DNA of 33,548 nucleotides from Cytophagales bacterium (GTDB taxonomy: Bacteria; Bacteroidota; Bacteroidia; Cytophagales; Cyclobacteriaceae): the NCBI GenBank assembly GCA_016124425.1, contig WGNT01000115.1, positions 1 through 33,548 on the forward strand, read 5' to 3'. A program made the translations under genes and the position numbers. Of this stretch, positions 1 to 8,589 are shown piece by piece; positions within the stretch are counted from its first letter, which is position 1; each line of letters begins with the position of its first letter. The notes beneath the pieces are model-generated. The model was not told where the DNA came from. It made no database searches and saw only the letters and a program-made list of their open reading frames with translations.

Positions 1-26
1 ACCATTTAAAAACAAAAAATAAACAC

Positions 27-311
27 ATGAAAAACAAACGCTTATTCTTGATCATGGGGGCAGCAGCGATGCTCTTGAGCATTCCCTTTATTGCCATGCA
101 ATTCACGCACGAAGTCAACTGGGATGCAGGTGACTTCGTAATTATGGGTTTTTTATTAGTGGGTACTGGATTGGTGGCTGAACTCGTGCTAAGAAACGTA
201 AAAGCTACCGGATCCCGTCTCCTCATTTGCGGAGCCCTATTGCTCGTTTTTTTCCTTATTTGGGCGGAGCTTGCGGTTGGGATCTTTGGAAGTCCATTTG
301 CAGGTTCTTAG
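27..311 (+). CDS. small three-helix membrane protein, unknown function
   Basis: The 94-residue product starts with a short basic N-terminus (MKNKR) and has three hydrophobic stretches, about residues 6-26, 36-56 and 66-88, so it should be an inner-membrane protein with almost no soluble part. The ATG at 27 directly follows an AT-rich leader without a Shine-Dalgarno, as is usual in Bacteroidota. I recognise no family motif. The gene points towards the minus-strand transporter gene and ends 136 bases from it; I see no terminator hairpin between them. Its promoter would lie outside the window. The ORF and membrane topology are well supported, the function is unknown. Confidence 0.6.
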   Translation: MKNKRLFLIMGAAAMLLSIPFIAMQFTHEVNWDAGDFVIMGFLLVGTGLVAELVLRNVKATGSRLLICGALLLVFFLIWAELAVGIFGSPFAGS

Positions 312-447
312 TAGGCAGGCCCATTCGCCCGTTAAAGAGAGTTGCAGACGTTGCCCTCCGACGAGCTGTGCCGACTTCGAGTGGCTGTGGTTCACTAAAA
401 GCAAGTCGTGAGAGTACCGTTTTGAGCGACTCTGAGGGATGCTTTTA

Positions 448-1707
448 TTACATAAGGTTCATCGATTGGCTTTGTGGGTGGCGCAGGAAGGCACTTACTG
501 AAATCATTAATGCGGAGAGAAGGCAAACCACCGCCAGAGCTATAAAAACCGAATTGCTGCTGTTGGTAACATCAATGATGCGTCCCAAAATCGGTTCTCC
601 TAAGGCTGCAAATAGGTAGGCACATGCGTTCATGAGGCCAACGCCGGTACCGACATGCATTTCTCCAAGCAACTCTGGACTGAGCGGCCAGAAATTCGCT
701 TGGGGCCCATAGACAAAAAAGCCCGCCAAAAACATCAGTATTCCTCCAAGTGCCCAGTTGTCCGGAGGTGTAAAAAAAATCGCTATCATCACAAAGCCAG
801 CTGCAAGCATCCCTGAAAAAATAGACCTATATTTATTTCCCTTAAATACATAGTCTGAAATGAGGCCAAAAGAAAATGCACCTATCGCCATTCCCACCGG
901 TAACAATATACTTCCCCAAAGATTTTCCTGACCAGTTCCTGTTGATCCTCCTAAAAAATGAAGCGGCACCCAGATGAGAAGACCGTAGCGTGCCATACTT
1001 TCAAAGCCAAGAGAGAGGGAGGCGATGACGAATTTTCTGTTCTTTAGTACCAATAGGTACGACTTGATAGAAGGCATATCCCGCTGATAGAGTTTATCGG
1101 GAAAAAGATTTGGAAAGCCTTTTTCAGCAGGCGTATTTCGGGCTATGATATAAAAAGTAATGGCAGCAATTAGGAGCAATAGAACCGGTACCCGAAACAA
1201 GTAGGGCCAAGCCACTCCGCTCTGAAGGAGTAAAATGGAGGCTAGAAAAGTGATGACCGAGGAACTTCCGGCGGCCATAGTATACAGACCAAAGGCCTTG
1301 CCCCGTTCGTTAGGGGCCCACCAGTTTGAAATAATCCTGCTTCCAGGTGCCCAAGCCATGGACTGAAAATACCCGTTTAGCGCCCATATTACAAGTATGG
1401 TGATGTACTCAGTGCTAAAACTAATGGCAAAATTAGCCATAACCGAAAGGATTGCGCCAAGGGGTATCAGTATTCTGGGGCTAAACTTATCAGCCAAATT
1501 GCCGTTTATCACTTGCCCAAGCGCATACCCAATCAGCATGGCAGCGCTGATCCAGCCAATCATGGTATAGGAAATGGACAAATCCTCCGCCATCTGCTTG
1601 GAAGCCCATCCGAAGTTGTGCCTACCGGTGTAAAAAAACAAGTAGCAAAACATGGTTACCAACAGCATGGTCCATTGAGCTCTCCGAAAATCGGTTTTAC
1701 CTGACAT
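448..1707 (-). CDS. MFS transporter, organophosphate:phosphate antiporter (GlpT/UhpT-like) type
   Basis: This 419-residue protein has about twelve hydrophobic segments and the usual MFS size. The N-terminal YTGRHNFGWASKQMAEDL segment resembles the first-helix region of GlpT/UhpT-type (OPA) transporters, and a conserved NWWAPNERGKAFG loop follows helix 4. It should move a small, probably phosphorylated or phosphonate-like, anion across the inner membrane; the substrate cannot be read from sequence. The ATG lies two bases after the stop of the upstream dehydrogenase gene, so the two are almost certainly co-transcribed and probably share a substrate. The OPA-like assignment is moderately sure, MFS membership is very sure. 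Confidence 0.85.
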   Translation of the reverse strand: MSGKTDFRRAQWTMLLVTMFCYLFFYTGRHNFGWASKQMAEDLSISYTMIGWISAAMLIGYALGQVINGNLADKFSPRILIPLGAILSVMANFAISFSTEYITILVIWALNGYFQSMAWAPGSRIISNWWAPNERGKAFGLYTMAAGSSSVITFLASILLLQSGVAWPYLFRVPVLLLLIAAITFYIIARNTPAEKGFPNLFPDKLYQRDMPSIKSYLLVLKNRKFVIASLSLGFESMARYGLLIWVPLHFLGGSTGTGQENLWGSILLPVGMAIGAFSFGLISDYVFKGNKYRSIFSGMLAAGFVMIAIFFTPPDNWALGGILMFLAGFFVYGPQANFWPLSPELLGEMHVGTGVGLMNACAYLFAALGEPILGRIIDVTNSSNSVFIALAVVCLLSALMISVSAFLRHPQSQSMNLM

Positions 1708-1709
1708 CC

Positions 1710-2804
1710 CTATGTTTTTGGATTAACCCAGATTCCTACGCGTAGCGGCTTATACTTGAGTGCATAGTCAAACGCCTGCTCTGCATCGCTGAGTTCAAAT
1801 TCTTTTTCTACTACAGATGCAAACGGAAATCTATGCCAGTATCGTTTGATAAAGGTGAGGCCGTTTACAAAATCCTCATAGTTATAATTATGAAGCCCCC
1901 GGATCGTAAGCAGCTTTCGGATCAGGTTTTCGGGATTCACCTGAACTTTCCGGGTAGCAAAGACAGCCCCGGTCCAAACAGCAACGCCTCCTATTCCCAA
2001 CAATTCCAAACCGGCTTCCATGGCCTCCGGGGATCCGCTCATGTCAAAAACGATATCCACTCCTTTGTCCGAAAACTTGTTCCATAGCGCTTCAGGTATT
2101 TTACCTGATTCCATCCTAAAAATTTCATCGGCCCCAAATGGTGCGGCTTTGTCCAGCCGTGATTGAGAAATATCGACTACGGCGATCCATTTCGCGCTTT
2201 TGATTCGGCACATCGCCGCACAGGTAATTCCCAGCATCCCGGCACCGAATATCACCACCTTCTTATCCCGAATGTTTCCTGCAAGGCGAATGGCCCCGGC
2301 AACTGTCGCAATGGAACAATTTACGGTTGCGGCAATAGGTAATGGAAGTTCCTTAGGTATTTTGAGTATTCCAGTTCCGGGACGTAGAATACAATATTCG
2401 GCAAGACCTCCGTGAAAATGCTCTTTGTCTGTAATCTGTTCATGGCCGTATTTGAAGAGGTTATCTCCTTTTTGCGGAATGCCTTCCTTGGTAAGCACAG
2501 AGGCGGGGTCACTGGCAAAGATGGTCCAAGTAACCAAATCCCCAGGCTCAAGGGGATCACCATTGTAATCCTTACCGCTGTGATTTTTGTCAACCTCAAC
2601 GACAGAACCGACGATTTCATGCCCCAAGACTACGGGGCAGGGCTCCTTTCTAGCACCCACATACGTATGCAGGTCACTGCCACAGATTGTGGTAAAGAGA
2701 TTTTTCACCAGAATTTCTCCGGATTTAAGTTGCCGCACTATTTCCCTTTTGAATTCAAGGTGTTGTCCCGGACCATTGAAGGCAACAAGCTTGCCGTTTT
2801 TCAT
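1710..2804 (-). CDS. zinc-dependent alcohol dehydrogenase (MDR family), phosphonate-catabolism-associated type
   Basis: Medium-chain dehydrogenase of 364 residues. The N-terminal GroES-like domain carries the catalytic-zinc Cys in TTICGSDLHTY and the GHE motif in VVLGHEIVG. The Rossmann domain has the nucleotide-binding GAGMLG. I chose the ATG at 2804 (MKNGKLVAF) because family homology begins there; the reading frame extends 24 codons upstream but those look non-conserved. The layout (GIPQKGDNLFKYGHE, then GGLAEYCIL) resembles the family named for proposed phosphonate catabolism alcohol dehydrogenases (TIGR03366-like), from memory. Oddly, the four structural-zinc cysteines expected around residues 105-125 are all replaced (ASDPASVLTKEGIPQKG). 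It forms an operon with the downstream MFS gene. Confidence 0.85.
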   Translation of the reverse strand: MKNGKLVAFNGPGQHLEFKREIVRQLKSGEILVKNLFTTICGSDLHTYVGARKEPCPVVLGHEIVGSVVEVDKNHSGKDYNGDPLEPGDLVTWTIFASDPASVLTKEGIPQKGDNLFKYGHEQITDKEHFHGGLAEYCILRPGTGILKIPKELPLPIAATVNCSIATVAGAIRLAGNIRDKKVVIFGAGMLGITCAAMCRIKSAKWIAVVDISQSRLDKAAPFGADEIFRMESGKIPEALWNKFSDKGVDIVFDMSGSPEAMEAGLELLGIGGVAVWTGAVFATRKVQVNPENLIRKLLTIRGLHNYNYEDFVNGLTFIKRYWHRFPFASVVEKEFELSDAEQAFDYALKYKPLRVGIWVNPKT

Positions 2805-3227
2805 AGATTTGCCTGCGTATAGCTGTTGAATTAACACCTCCAAAAGGTATAAAATAAATCGCTGATTTTTAGGCATGCTACATGATCAAACGGTTAAGAA
2901 AACAACTACTGCTATGAAACTTATATTAAGGATAGCGGTTGCTTTCTGTAAAAAATGTTTTTATATTTATTAAAAAATACATAATTATTGGTTTATTATA
3001 CTATTATGTCTTTGATTTATATATAAAATATTAAAAAATAGCTAGCGAATTTTCTTGAGTTTAAAAGATTGGATTGAATTAGGCTCTTATTGATGTAGAT
3101 TGAATTAGTGGATAATTGCCTAATTCAAGAAACGAGTATCGGTCGAGGCTTTTAGCGAGCTTCTGGGGAATGTAATCTGATGGAATTATAATCACACTTA
3201 ACTTTATCGAAACTAAAATCTAAAATT
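2805..3227. other. AT-rich divergent intergenic region
   Basis: About 420 bases separate the minus-strand dehydrogenase from the plus-strand lipoprotein, so promoters for both should lie here. No ORF in it looks real. A TATACCTTTTG-like stretch on the minus strand near 2841-2851 and TAACTTTA near 3198-3205 on the plus strand resemble the Bacteroidota -7 box imperfectly; neither has a convincing TTG at the right distance. The only clear structure is a three-copy 9-mer at 3074-3128. Confidence 0.5.
3074..3128. repeat. three copies of a 9-mer (two direct, one inverted)
   Basis: TTGAATTAG occurs at 3074-3082 and 3100-3108 and in inverse orientation (CTAATTCAA) at 3120-3128. The second and third copies form a perfect 9-bp inverted repeat with an 11-base spacer. 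The direct copies are 26 bases apart, start to start. The position upstream of the lipoprotein gene suits a protein-binding operator, but the sequence is AT-rich and function is inference. Confidence 0.4.
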
Positions 3228-3767
3228 ATGAAACCTACCTTCCTTTTAGTACCGTACTTTGTTCTGATTATACTATGTATGGGATGTGGTGACGGAGAAG
3301 ACGAAAACCCTAACACGGCGAGTTTTACCTGTAAAATTGACGGAAGGGATTTTGTATCCAATCAGGTTGAGAGCATGTTGATGGGAAATCAGGATGGTAG
3401 GCGCTTGGATATAACCGCTGTAGCTCCTTCTGGAGAGACAATCAATCTATTAATTAGCGATAACGAAGCAATTGACGGTGTTTTTTTTGAACTGGGCAGA
3501 AAAATATACTTAGATCCGTTTCAGAACACTGCCTTGGATGTCGTCGGATTGGGAACAATTTTCCTTTCGGAGACGTCAGTTGCCATAACTATCGGAAATG
3601 GAAAGGAAGTCGGTTATATTATGGTTGAAAATTTTGATGCATCCAGGAAAACAGTAGGGGGTAGTTTCGAATTTTTAGCAAGTAATATACAGACGGGAGA
3701 TTCTTATCAAATAACGGAAGGAAAATTTGTAAACTTGCCGTTTACAGAGGTGCAAACAAATGACTAA
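3228..3767 (+). CDS. lipoprotein, DUF6252-like
   Basis: The 179-residue product begins with a signal peptide ending in a lipobox-like CMGC at residues 18-21, so Cys21 should be lipidated and the protein exported and anchored in an envelope membrane. The acidic GDGEDE after the Cys fits a surface-exposed Bacteroidota lipoprotein signal. The mature part is predicted mostly beta. It starts with FTCKIDGRDF and ends with GSFEFLASN and ITEGKF, which resemble the DUF6252 pattern of Bacteroidota lipoproteins as I remember it. Function is unknown. It is monocistronic: AT-rich DNA lies upstream and a strong hairpin follows 44 bases after the stop. Confidence 0.8.
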   Translation: MKPTFLLVPYFVLIILCMGCGDGEDENPNTASFTCKIDGRDFVSNQVESMLMGNQDGRRLDITAVAPSGETINLLISDNEAIDGVFFELGRKIYLDPFQNTALDVVGLGTIFLSETSVAITIGNGKEVGYIMVENFDASRKTVGGSFEFLASNIQTGDSYQITEGKFVNLPFTEVQTND

Positions 3768-3810
3768 CCTGACGCTTAACAATGTATAAAAGCCTGAGGC
3801 AATAACGTAC

Positions 3811-3846
3811 AAAAAAGCCGGAACAGCAAACTGCTCCGGCTTTTTT
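3811..3846. terminator. bidirectional intrinsic terminator
   Basis: A 12-bp perfect stem (AAAAAAGCCGGA with TCCGGCTTTTTT) continues inward as CAG/CTG after one mismatch, closing on a CAAA loop. A-run and T-run flank it on both sides, so it can stop the lipoprotein transcript (plus) and the long branched-chain amino acid operon (minus), which ends at 3863. Confidence 0.93.
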
Positions 3847-3862
3847 GTAGGTAAGGGAAAGG

Positions 3863-4933
3863 TTATCCCAAAATCCTTTTCACCAGCCAATAGCCAACTT
3901 CAGAGGTTTTGTAGGATTTCCCACCTTCTCCCGCCAAGTCTTCCGTCACGATGCCTTCTTCCAACGAAGCGTTTACCGCATCAGAAATGGCTTTTGATTC
4001 ATCTTGAAGATCAAAGGCATATTCAAACATCATTGCAGCAGAAAGGACTGTAGCCAACGGATTGGCAATATCTTTTCCAGCAGCCTGCGGATAGGATCCG
4101 TGAATCGGCTCAAACAGTTTCGTATCGGAACCTAGGGATGCCGAAGGCATTAATCCCATCGATCCGCTGATAACTGACGCCTCATCGGTAAGGATGTCAC
4201 CAAAAAGGTTCTCCGTAATTAACACATCGTAAGCCTTCGGCCACTGGATTAAGCGCATGGCCACTGCATCGACGAACTCATATTCTACTTTGACGTCAGG
4301 GTATTCCGGAGCCAGTCGCTGCACGGTTTCTCTCCATAGCCTGGAGGTGGCCAACACATTGGCTTTGTCCACACAGGTTAGGAGTTTTCTTCTTTTCTGA
4401 GCAAATTCGAAGCCCATTCTTGCGAGCCGCTCAATCTCATATACATTATATACACAGGTGTCGAATGCCCTGTCGCCCTGTTCGCTTCTTCCTCTTGGCT
4501 CGCCAAAATAAATTCCGCCAGTAAGCTCTCTTAAAAAGACCAAATCCGTCCCTTCAATCCGCTCTCTCTTTAGCGGCGATTTGTCAACCAGGGAAGGAAA
4601 GGTGAATGTAGGGCGGACATTGCAGAATAAACCCAGTTTTTTCCGCATCAAAAGCAGGCCTTGTTCAGGTCTTACTTTTGCAGACGGATCGTTGTCGTAT
4701 TTCGGATCGCCAATGGCACCGAAAAGTACAGCATCTGACCGCAGACATACCTCATGGGTTTCGTCGGGATAAGGTACTCCCACTGCATCAATGGCCGCAG
4801 CCCCTGTAAGTGCTGATTCAAACGATATGTGGTGTCCAAATTTTTCGCCGATGGCTTTTACTACTTTAACGGCCTGATCGACTACTTCAGGTCCTATTCC
4901 GTCACCAGGTAATAGGGCTATATTCATTTCCAT
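3863..4933 (-). CDS. leuB: 3-isopropylmalate dehydrogenase
   Basis: LeuB oxidatively decarboxylates 3-isopropylmalate to 2-oxoisocaproate with NAD in the cytoplasm; with citramalate-derived substrate it would also make 2-oxobutyrate. The 356 residues match the family's length. Visible signatures are [10 protein letters not shown] at the N-terminus, the substrate-binding RxxxxxxxxxR region around [22 protein letters not shown], the [10 protein letters not shown] segment, the [14 protein letters not shown] segment with the catalytic Lys, and [14 protein letters not shown] followed by EPIHGS near the nucleotide site. The start lies inside the end of cimA (32-base overlap), which suggests translational coupling; a second ATG two codons later is equally possible. 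It is the last gene of the operon and is followed by a strong terminator. Confidence 0.97.
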   Translation of the reverse strand: MEMNIALLPGDGIGPEVVDQAVKVVKAIGEKFGHHISFESALTGAAAIDAVGVPYPDETHEVCLRSDAVLFGAIGDPKYDNDPSAKVRPEQGLLLMRKKLGLFCNVRPTFTFPSLVDKSPLKRERIEGTDLVFLRELTGGIYFGEPRGRSEQGDRAFDTCVYNVYEIERLARMGFEFAQKRRKLLTCVDKANVLATSRLWRETVQRLAPEYPDVKVEYEFVDAVAMRLIQWPKAYDVLITENLFGDILTDEASVISGSMGLMPSASLGSDTKLFEPIHGSYPQAAGKDIANPLATVLSAAMMFEYAFDLQDESKAISDAVNASLEEGIVTEDLAGEGGKSYKTSEVGYWLVKRILG

Positions 4934-6485
4934 AGGAATTCAGTTTTTCTTGGTTGCTTTTGTTTAATTGTTCAATGATGTTTAGCATTTTTTCTGTTGC
5001 CTTCATGGCTGCGATAGTTTGGTCGCTATCCAGACCTTTTGTTTTGAAGATTTTCCCATAGTCCCAGGTGATCACACATTCTACAAAAGCATCTGTCTTT
5101 CCGCCTGGAGGAATGCTTACATGAAAATCTGTCAACTTTGGTAGCTCTTTGTTTAGCGACTTGTAGATCTTCTTAAGCGCTTTCATAAAGGAATCATACT
5201 GCCCGTCACCGGATGAATTCTGCTCATAATATTCATTATGAATTTTCATCCGCAACTGTACGGAAGGCTTGAGTCCTTTTGAATGGACCATGTGGTAGCC
5301 ATCAATGCTAATGTCGGTTTTTATGCTGTTATTTTGCAGCACGTCAGATATGATGTAGGGCAAGTCCTCCGTGGTCACGCGCTCTTTGCGGTCGCCCAGA
5401 TCGATGATGCGTTGGGTCACCTTGGTTAGTTCGTCCGGTTCCAGCGAGATACCCAATTCCTGAAGATTTTTAAGGATATTTGCTTTACCTGAGGTTTTGC
5501 CAAGCGCATATTTTCTTGTTCTTCCAAACCGCTCAGGAAGCAGATCACTGAAGTAGAGGTTTTTCTTATTGTCCCCATCTGCATGAATTCCGGCGGTCTG
5601 TGTAAACACATTTTCTCCCACTACCGGCTTGTTGGCAGGAATGTGAAGTCCGGAAAATTGCTCTACCAGCTTGCTTATACGGTAGATCTTATTTTCCTTA
5701 ATCCCCAGTCCAAAGTCCGTAAAATCTTTAATGACAGCGACCACGGATTCTAGGGGGGCATTTCCGGTTCGCTCCCCAAGTCCGTTTACGGTGGTATGGA
5801 TTCCCTTTGCCCCACAGGCCACTGCCTGAAGTACGTTAGCTACAGAAAGGTCGTAATCATTATGCGCGTGGAAATCAAAATGCACTGAGGGGAATTTTTC
5901 GGTGATTAAACACATAAACGACCTCACCTCCTCAGGCTGCAAAAGTCCTAAGGTATCCGGAAGCATGATGCGTCGTACCTGCAGACCCGATAAAAACTGG
6001 ATCAGGGATAAGGTGTACTCCCTGGAATTGCGCATGCCGTTGCTCCAGTCCTCAAGGTATACATTGACAGCTATACCCTGATCGATAGCATAGGTGATGC
6101 ATGCTTCGATCTCTTCGAAATGCTCCTCCGGGGTTTTCTTAAGTTGGTGGGTAAGGTGGTTAAGCGAGCCTTTGGTCAGCAGATTAAGAATTTTGGCACC
6201 TGCTTCTACCAGCCAGTCGACAGACTTCGGTGTATCTACAAATCCCAAGACCTCTACTTTATCCAAAAGTTTCTTTTCTTTGGCCCAATGTGTGATTTTT
6301 TTCACGCCTTCCATCTCTCCGTCTGAAACCCTGGCAGAGGCTACTTCTATCCTGTCTACCTTTAGCTCCTCAAGCAACAGCTTGGCGATCTGTAGCTTTT
6401 CGGAAGGTAAAAAGGACACCCCTGAGGTCTGCTCGCCATCCCTCAGGGTCGTATCCATGATTTCTATTCTCTTTTGATCACCCAT
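4902..6485 (-). CDS. cimA: (R)-citramalate synthase, Leptospira type (LeuA paralogue)
   Basis: This 527-residue enzyme belongs to the isopropylmalate/citramalate/homocitrate synthase family, which condenses acetyl-CoA with a 2-oxo acid. The TIM barrel shows [14 protein letters not shown] at the start, the metal-binding HAH in [14 protein letters not shown] and [14 protein letters not shown]. The C-terminal third is an allosteric regulatory domain ending in [17 protein letters not shown]. The segments [31 protein letters not shown] and [13 protein letters not shown] closely match Leptospira interrogans citramalate synthase as I remember it, and differ from the operon's own LeuA. I therefore infer pyruvate as the substrate, giving citramalate for isoleucine. 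A homologue with another 2-oxo acid is the alternative. It lies between leuD and leuB, 75 bases after leuD. Confidence 0.85.
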   Translation of the reverse strand: MGDQKRIEIMDTTLRDGEQTSGVSFLPSEKLQIAKLLLEELKVDRIEVASARVSDGEMEGVKKITHWAKEKKLLDKVEVLGFVDTPKSVDWLVEAGAKILNLLTKGSLNHLTHQLKKTPEEHFEEIEACITYAIDQGIAVNVYLEDWSNGMRNSREYTLSLIQFLSGLQVRRIMLPDTLGLLQPEEVRSFMCLITEKFPSVHFDFHAHNDYDLSVANVLQAVACGAKGIHTTVNGLGERTGNAPLESVVAVIKDFTDFGLGIKENKIYRISKLVEQFSGLHIPANKPVVGENVFTQTAGIHADGDNKKNLYFSDLLPERFGRTRKYALGKTSGKANILKNLQELGISLEPDELTKVTQRIIDLGDRKERVTTEDLPYIISDVLQNNSIKTDISIDGYHMVHSKGLKPSVQLRMKIHNEYYEQNSSGDGQYDSFMKALKKIYKSLNKELPKLTDFHVSIPPGGKTDAFVECVITWDYGKIFKTKGLDSDQTIAAMKATEKMLNIIEQLNKSNQEKLNSYGNEYSPITW

Positions 6486-6523
6486 TCCTCTGTTCTTTTG
6501 TTGACACCAACGATAGAAAATTA

Positions 6524-6549
6524 TCTAACCAGATACGTTTATGGTTAGA
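6524..6549 (-). promoter_or_regulatory. intercistronic hairpin between leuD and cimA
   Basis: A 7-bp perfect stem (TCTAACC with GGTTAGA, 12-base loop) sits in the 75-base gap between leuD and cimA, the longest gap inside the operon. The downstream bases on the minus strand are TAATTTTC rather than a clean U-run, so it is unlikely to be a strong terminator. An RNA processing or stability element is possible but not shown. Confidence 0.35.
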
Positions 6550-6560
6550 AAAAGTTGTGC

Positions 6561-7151
6561 TTATGCCTTCTCGGCAAATTTCCCAATCTCTTCCTTGAGG
6601 TTTAACAGGTAATCGATGTCGTCGAATCCGTTTTTCATATTTTCCTTTTTATAGGCGTTTATGTCAAAAGATTCCGAATTTCCTGTCGATAGAATGGTGA
6701 TGGTCTGCGTATCGATATCAACTTTTACTTCGGATAGCGGGTTCTTTTCCACTTCCGCGAACATTTCCTCGGCAAAAGCTGCGGAAACCGTCACGGGCAG
6801 CACCCCAATATTGAGGCAGTTATTTTTAAAGATGTCGGCAAAGAAGCTGGAAACGACGCACCTGAATCCATAGTCGTATAGCGCCCATACCGCATGTTCC
6901 CTGCTTGATCCGGAGCCAAAGTTCTTGCCAGCAAGTAAAATCTTCCCGGAATAAGTTGGGTCATTAAGTACAAAATCAGGTTTTGGATTGCCCTCACTGT
7001 CATACCTCCAATCTCTGAAGAGGTTGTCACCGAAGCCTGTACGTTCCGTTGCTTTGAGAAACCTTGCGGGAATGATTTGATCTGTGTCAACATTCTCTGC
7101 AGGCATAGGCACAACCCTACTTACCAGTACATTAAATTTATCGTAAGCCAT
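6561..7151 (-). CDS. leuD: 3-isopropylmalate dehydratase, small subunit
   Basis: LeuD is the swivel subunit of isopropylmalate isomerase; with LeuC it converts 2-isopropylmalate to 3-isopropylmalate, and citramalate to 3-methylmalate if CimA is active. The 196-residue length is normal. The key motif GKNFGSGSSREHAVWAL, which holds the substrate-binding SSREH stretch, sits near residues 70-87, and the N-terminal VVPMPAENVDTDQIIPARF is typical. It follows leuC after 22 bases and precedes cimA after 75 bases. No anomaly is visible. Confidence 0.97.
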   Translation of the reverse strand: MAYDKFNVLVSRVVPMPAENVDTDQIIPARFLKATERTGFGDNLFRDWRYDSEGNPKPDFVLNDPTYSGKILLAGKNFGSGSSREHAVWALYDYGFRCVVSSFFADIFKNNCLNIGVLPVTVSAAFAEEMFAEVEKNPLSEVKVDIDTQTITILSTGNSESFDINAYKKENMKNGFDDIDYLLNLKEEIGKFAEKA

Positions 7152-7173
7152 AATTTGTGTTCGTTTACTACTG

Positions 7174-8574
7174 TTAGAATACGTCCCTTGGGTCAGCGAT
7201 GGTACCGGTAATGGCTACTGCCGCTACTGTAAGTGGGCTGGCCAGCAATGTTCTTGCACCAGGACCCTGTCTTCCCTCAAAGTTTCGGTTTGACGTCGAA
7301 ACGGCGTATTTGCCAGAAGGTATCTTATCGTCGTTCATGGCGAGGCAGGCTGAACAGCCGGGCTGTCTTAATTTAAATCCCGCATCTTCCAGAATGGCTA
7401 CCAGTCCTTCTTCAATTGCTTTTTTCTCTACTTCTCTTGAACCGGGTACGATCCACGCAGTGATGTTGTCGGCTTTTTTCTTTCCTTTCACAAAGTTTGC
7501 CACAGAGCGGATATCTTCTATTCGGCCATTGGTGCAACTTCCCACGAATACGTAGTCTACCTTTTTGCCTTTCATCGACTCTCCGGGTTGAAAGCCCATA
7601 TACTCCAAAGACTTTAAGTAGGACTTTTTCTCGCTGCCCTCCATGCCTTCCGTCGTAGGGATCATATCTTTTATTTTTACCCCCATTCCAGGATTGGTGC
7701 CGTAGGTAATCATCGGTTCGATATCCGCCGCATCATAGCTGTATTCCAAATCGAAAATGGCTCCTTCGTCAGTCTGTAGGGTTTTCCAATGCGCGACTGC
7801 CTTGTCCCATTCTTCGCCTTTAGGGGTGTACTGTTTTCCTTTCAGGTAATTGAAGGTAGTCTCGTCAGGAGCGATAAGACCGCCCCTCGCACCCATCTCT
7901 ATACTCATATTACAGATGGTCATACGAGCTTCCATACTTAAGTTCCTAATGGCACTACCGGCATATTCTATGAAATATCCAGTGCCTCCACTGGCAGAGA
8001 TCTTAGAGATGATATATAGAATGATATCTTTAGAAGTAACGCCAGTTCCGAGTTCTCCGTCTACGGTGATCCGCATTTTCTTCGGCTTTACCTGCATGAT
8101 GCATTGCGTGGCAAAAACCATCTCTACTTCTGAGGTACCGATTCCGAAGGCGATCGTGCCAAAGGCGCCGTGCGTAGAAGTGTGGCTGTCTCCGCACACG
8201 ATGGTCATTCCCGGCTGGGTGATGCCGAGCTCCGGTCCGATGACATGGACAATACCGTGATGGTCCGACCCTAAGTCATGCAGTTCTATCCCATATTTTG
8301 CACAGTTTTCCCGCAACCTCTCCACCTGCATACGGGATAGCTGATCCTTAATGGTTTTGTCCTGGTCTATGGTAGGGACGTTGTGGTCTGGGGTAGCAAT
8401 GGTTCTTTCAGGATAGAGAACCGGCACGCCTCTGGTTTGTAGGCCCAGAAAGGCAACTGGACTGGTCACTTCATGTATAAAATGCTTGTCTATAAAGAAT
8501 ACATCCGGTCCGTTGGGGATGGATTTTACGACATGGGCATCCCATATCTTGTCAAATAATGTTTTATTTTCCAT
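7174..8574 (-). CDS. leuC: 3-isopropylmalate dehydratase, large subunit
   Basis: LeuC is the aconitase-family catalytic subunit that binds the [4Fe-4S] cluster and pairs with LeuD. The 466-residue size is the standard bacterial one. The three cluster cysteines are visible in [11 protein letters not shown] (about residue 347) and [10 protein letters not shown] (about residues 407 and 410). The [12 protein letters not shown] motif near residue 130 and the [20 protein letters not shown] segment near the C-terminus are also diagnostic. It begins 15 bases after leuA and is followed directly by leuD, the usual order. No truncation or substitution of key residues is seen. Confidence 0.98.
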   Translation of the reverse strand: MENKTLFDKIWDAHVVKSIPNGPDVFFIDKHFIHEVTSPVAFLGLQTRGVPVLYPERTIATPDHNVPTIDQDKTIKDQLSRMQVERLRENCAKYGIELHDLGSDHHGIVHVIGPELGITQPGMTIVCGDSHTSTHGAFGTIAFGIGTSEVEMVFATQCIMQVKPKKMRITVDGELGTGVTSKDIILYIISKISASGGTGYFIEYAGSAIRNLSMEARMTICNMSIEMGARGGLIAPDETTFNYLKGKQYTPKGEEWDKAVAHWKTLQTDEGAIFDLEYSYDAADIEPMITYGTNPGMGVKIKDMIPTTEGMEGSEKKSYLKSLEYMGFQPGESMKGKKVDYVFVGSCTNGRIEDIRSVANFVKGKKKADNITAWIVPGSREVEKKAIEEGLVAILEDAGFKLRQPGCSACLAMNDDKIPSGKYAVSTSNRNFEGRQGPGARTLLASPLTVAAVAITGTIADPRDVF

Positions 8575-8589
8575 CTTGGTAAGTGTTAC

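Noticed and set aside
227..619. 130-codon plus-strand ORF overlapping the small membrane protein and the MFS gene
   Set aside because: It overlaps two better-supported genes, has no family features and looks like an antisense shadow.
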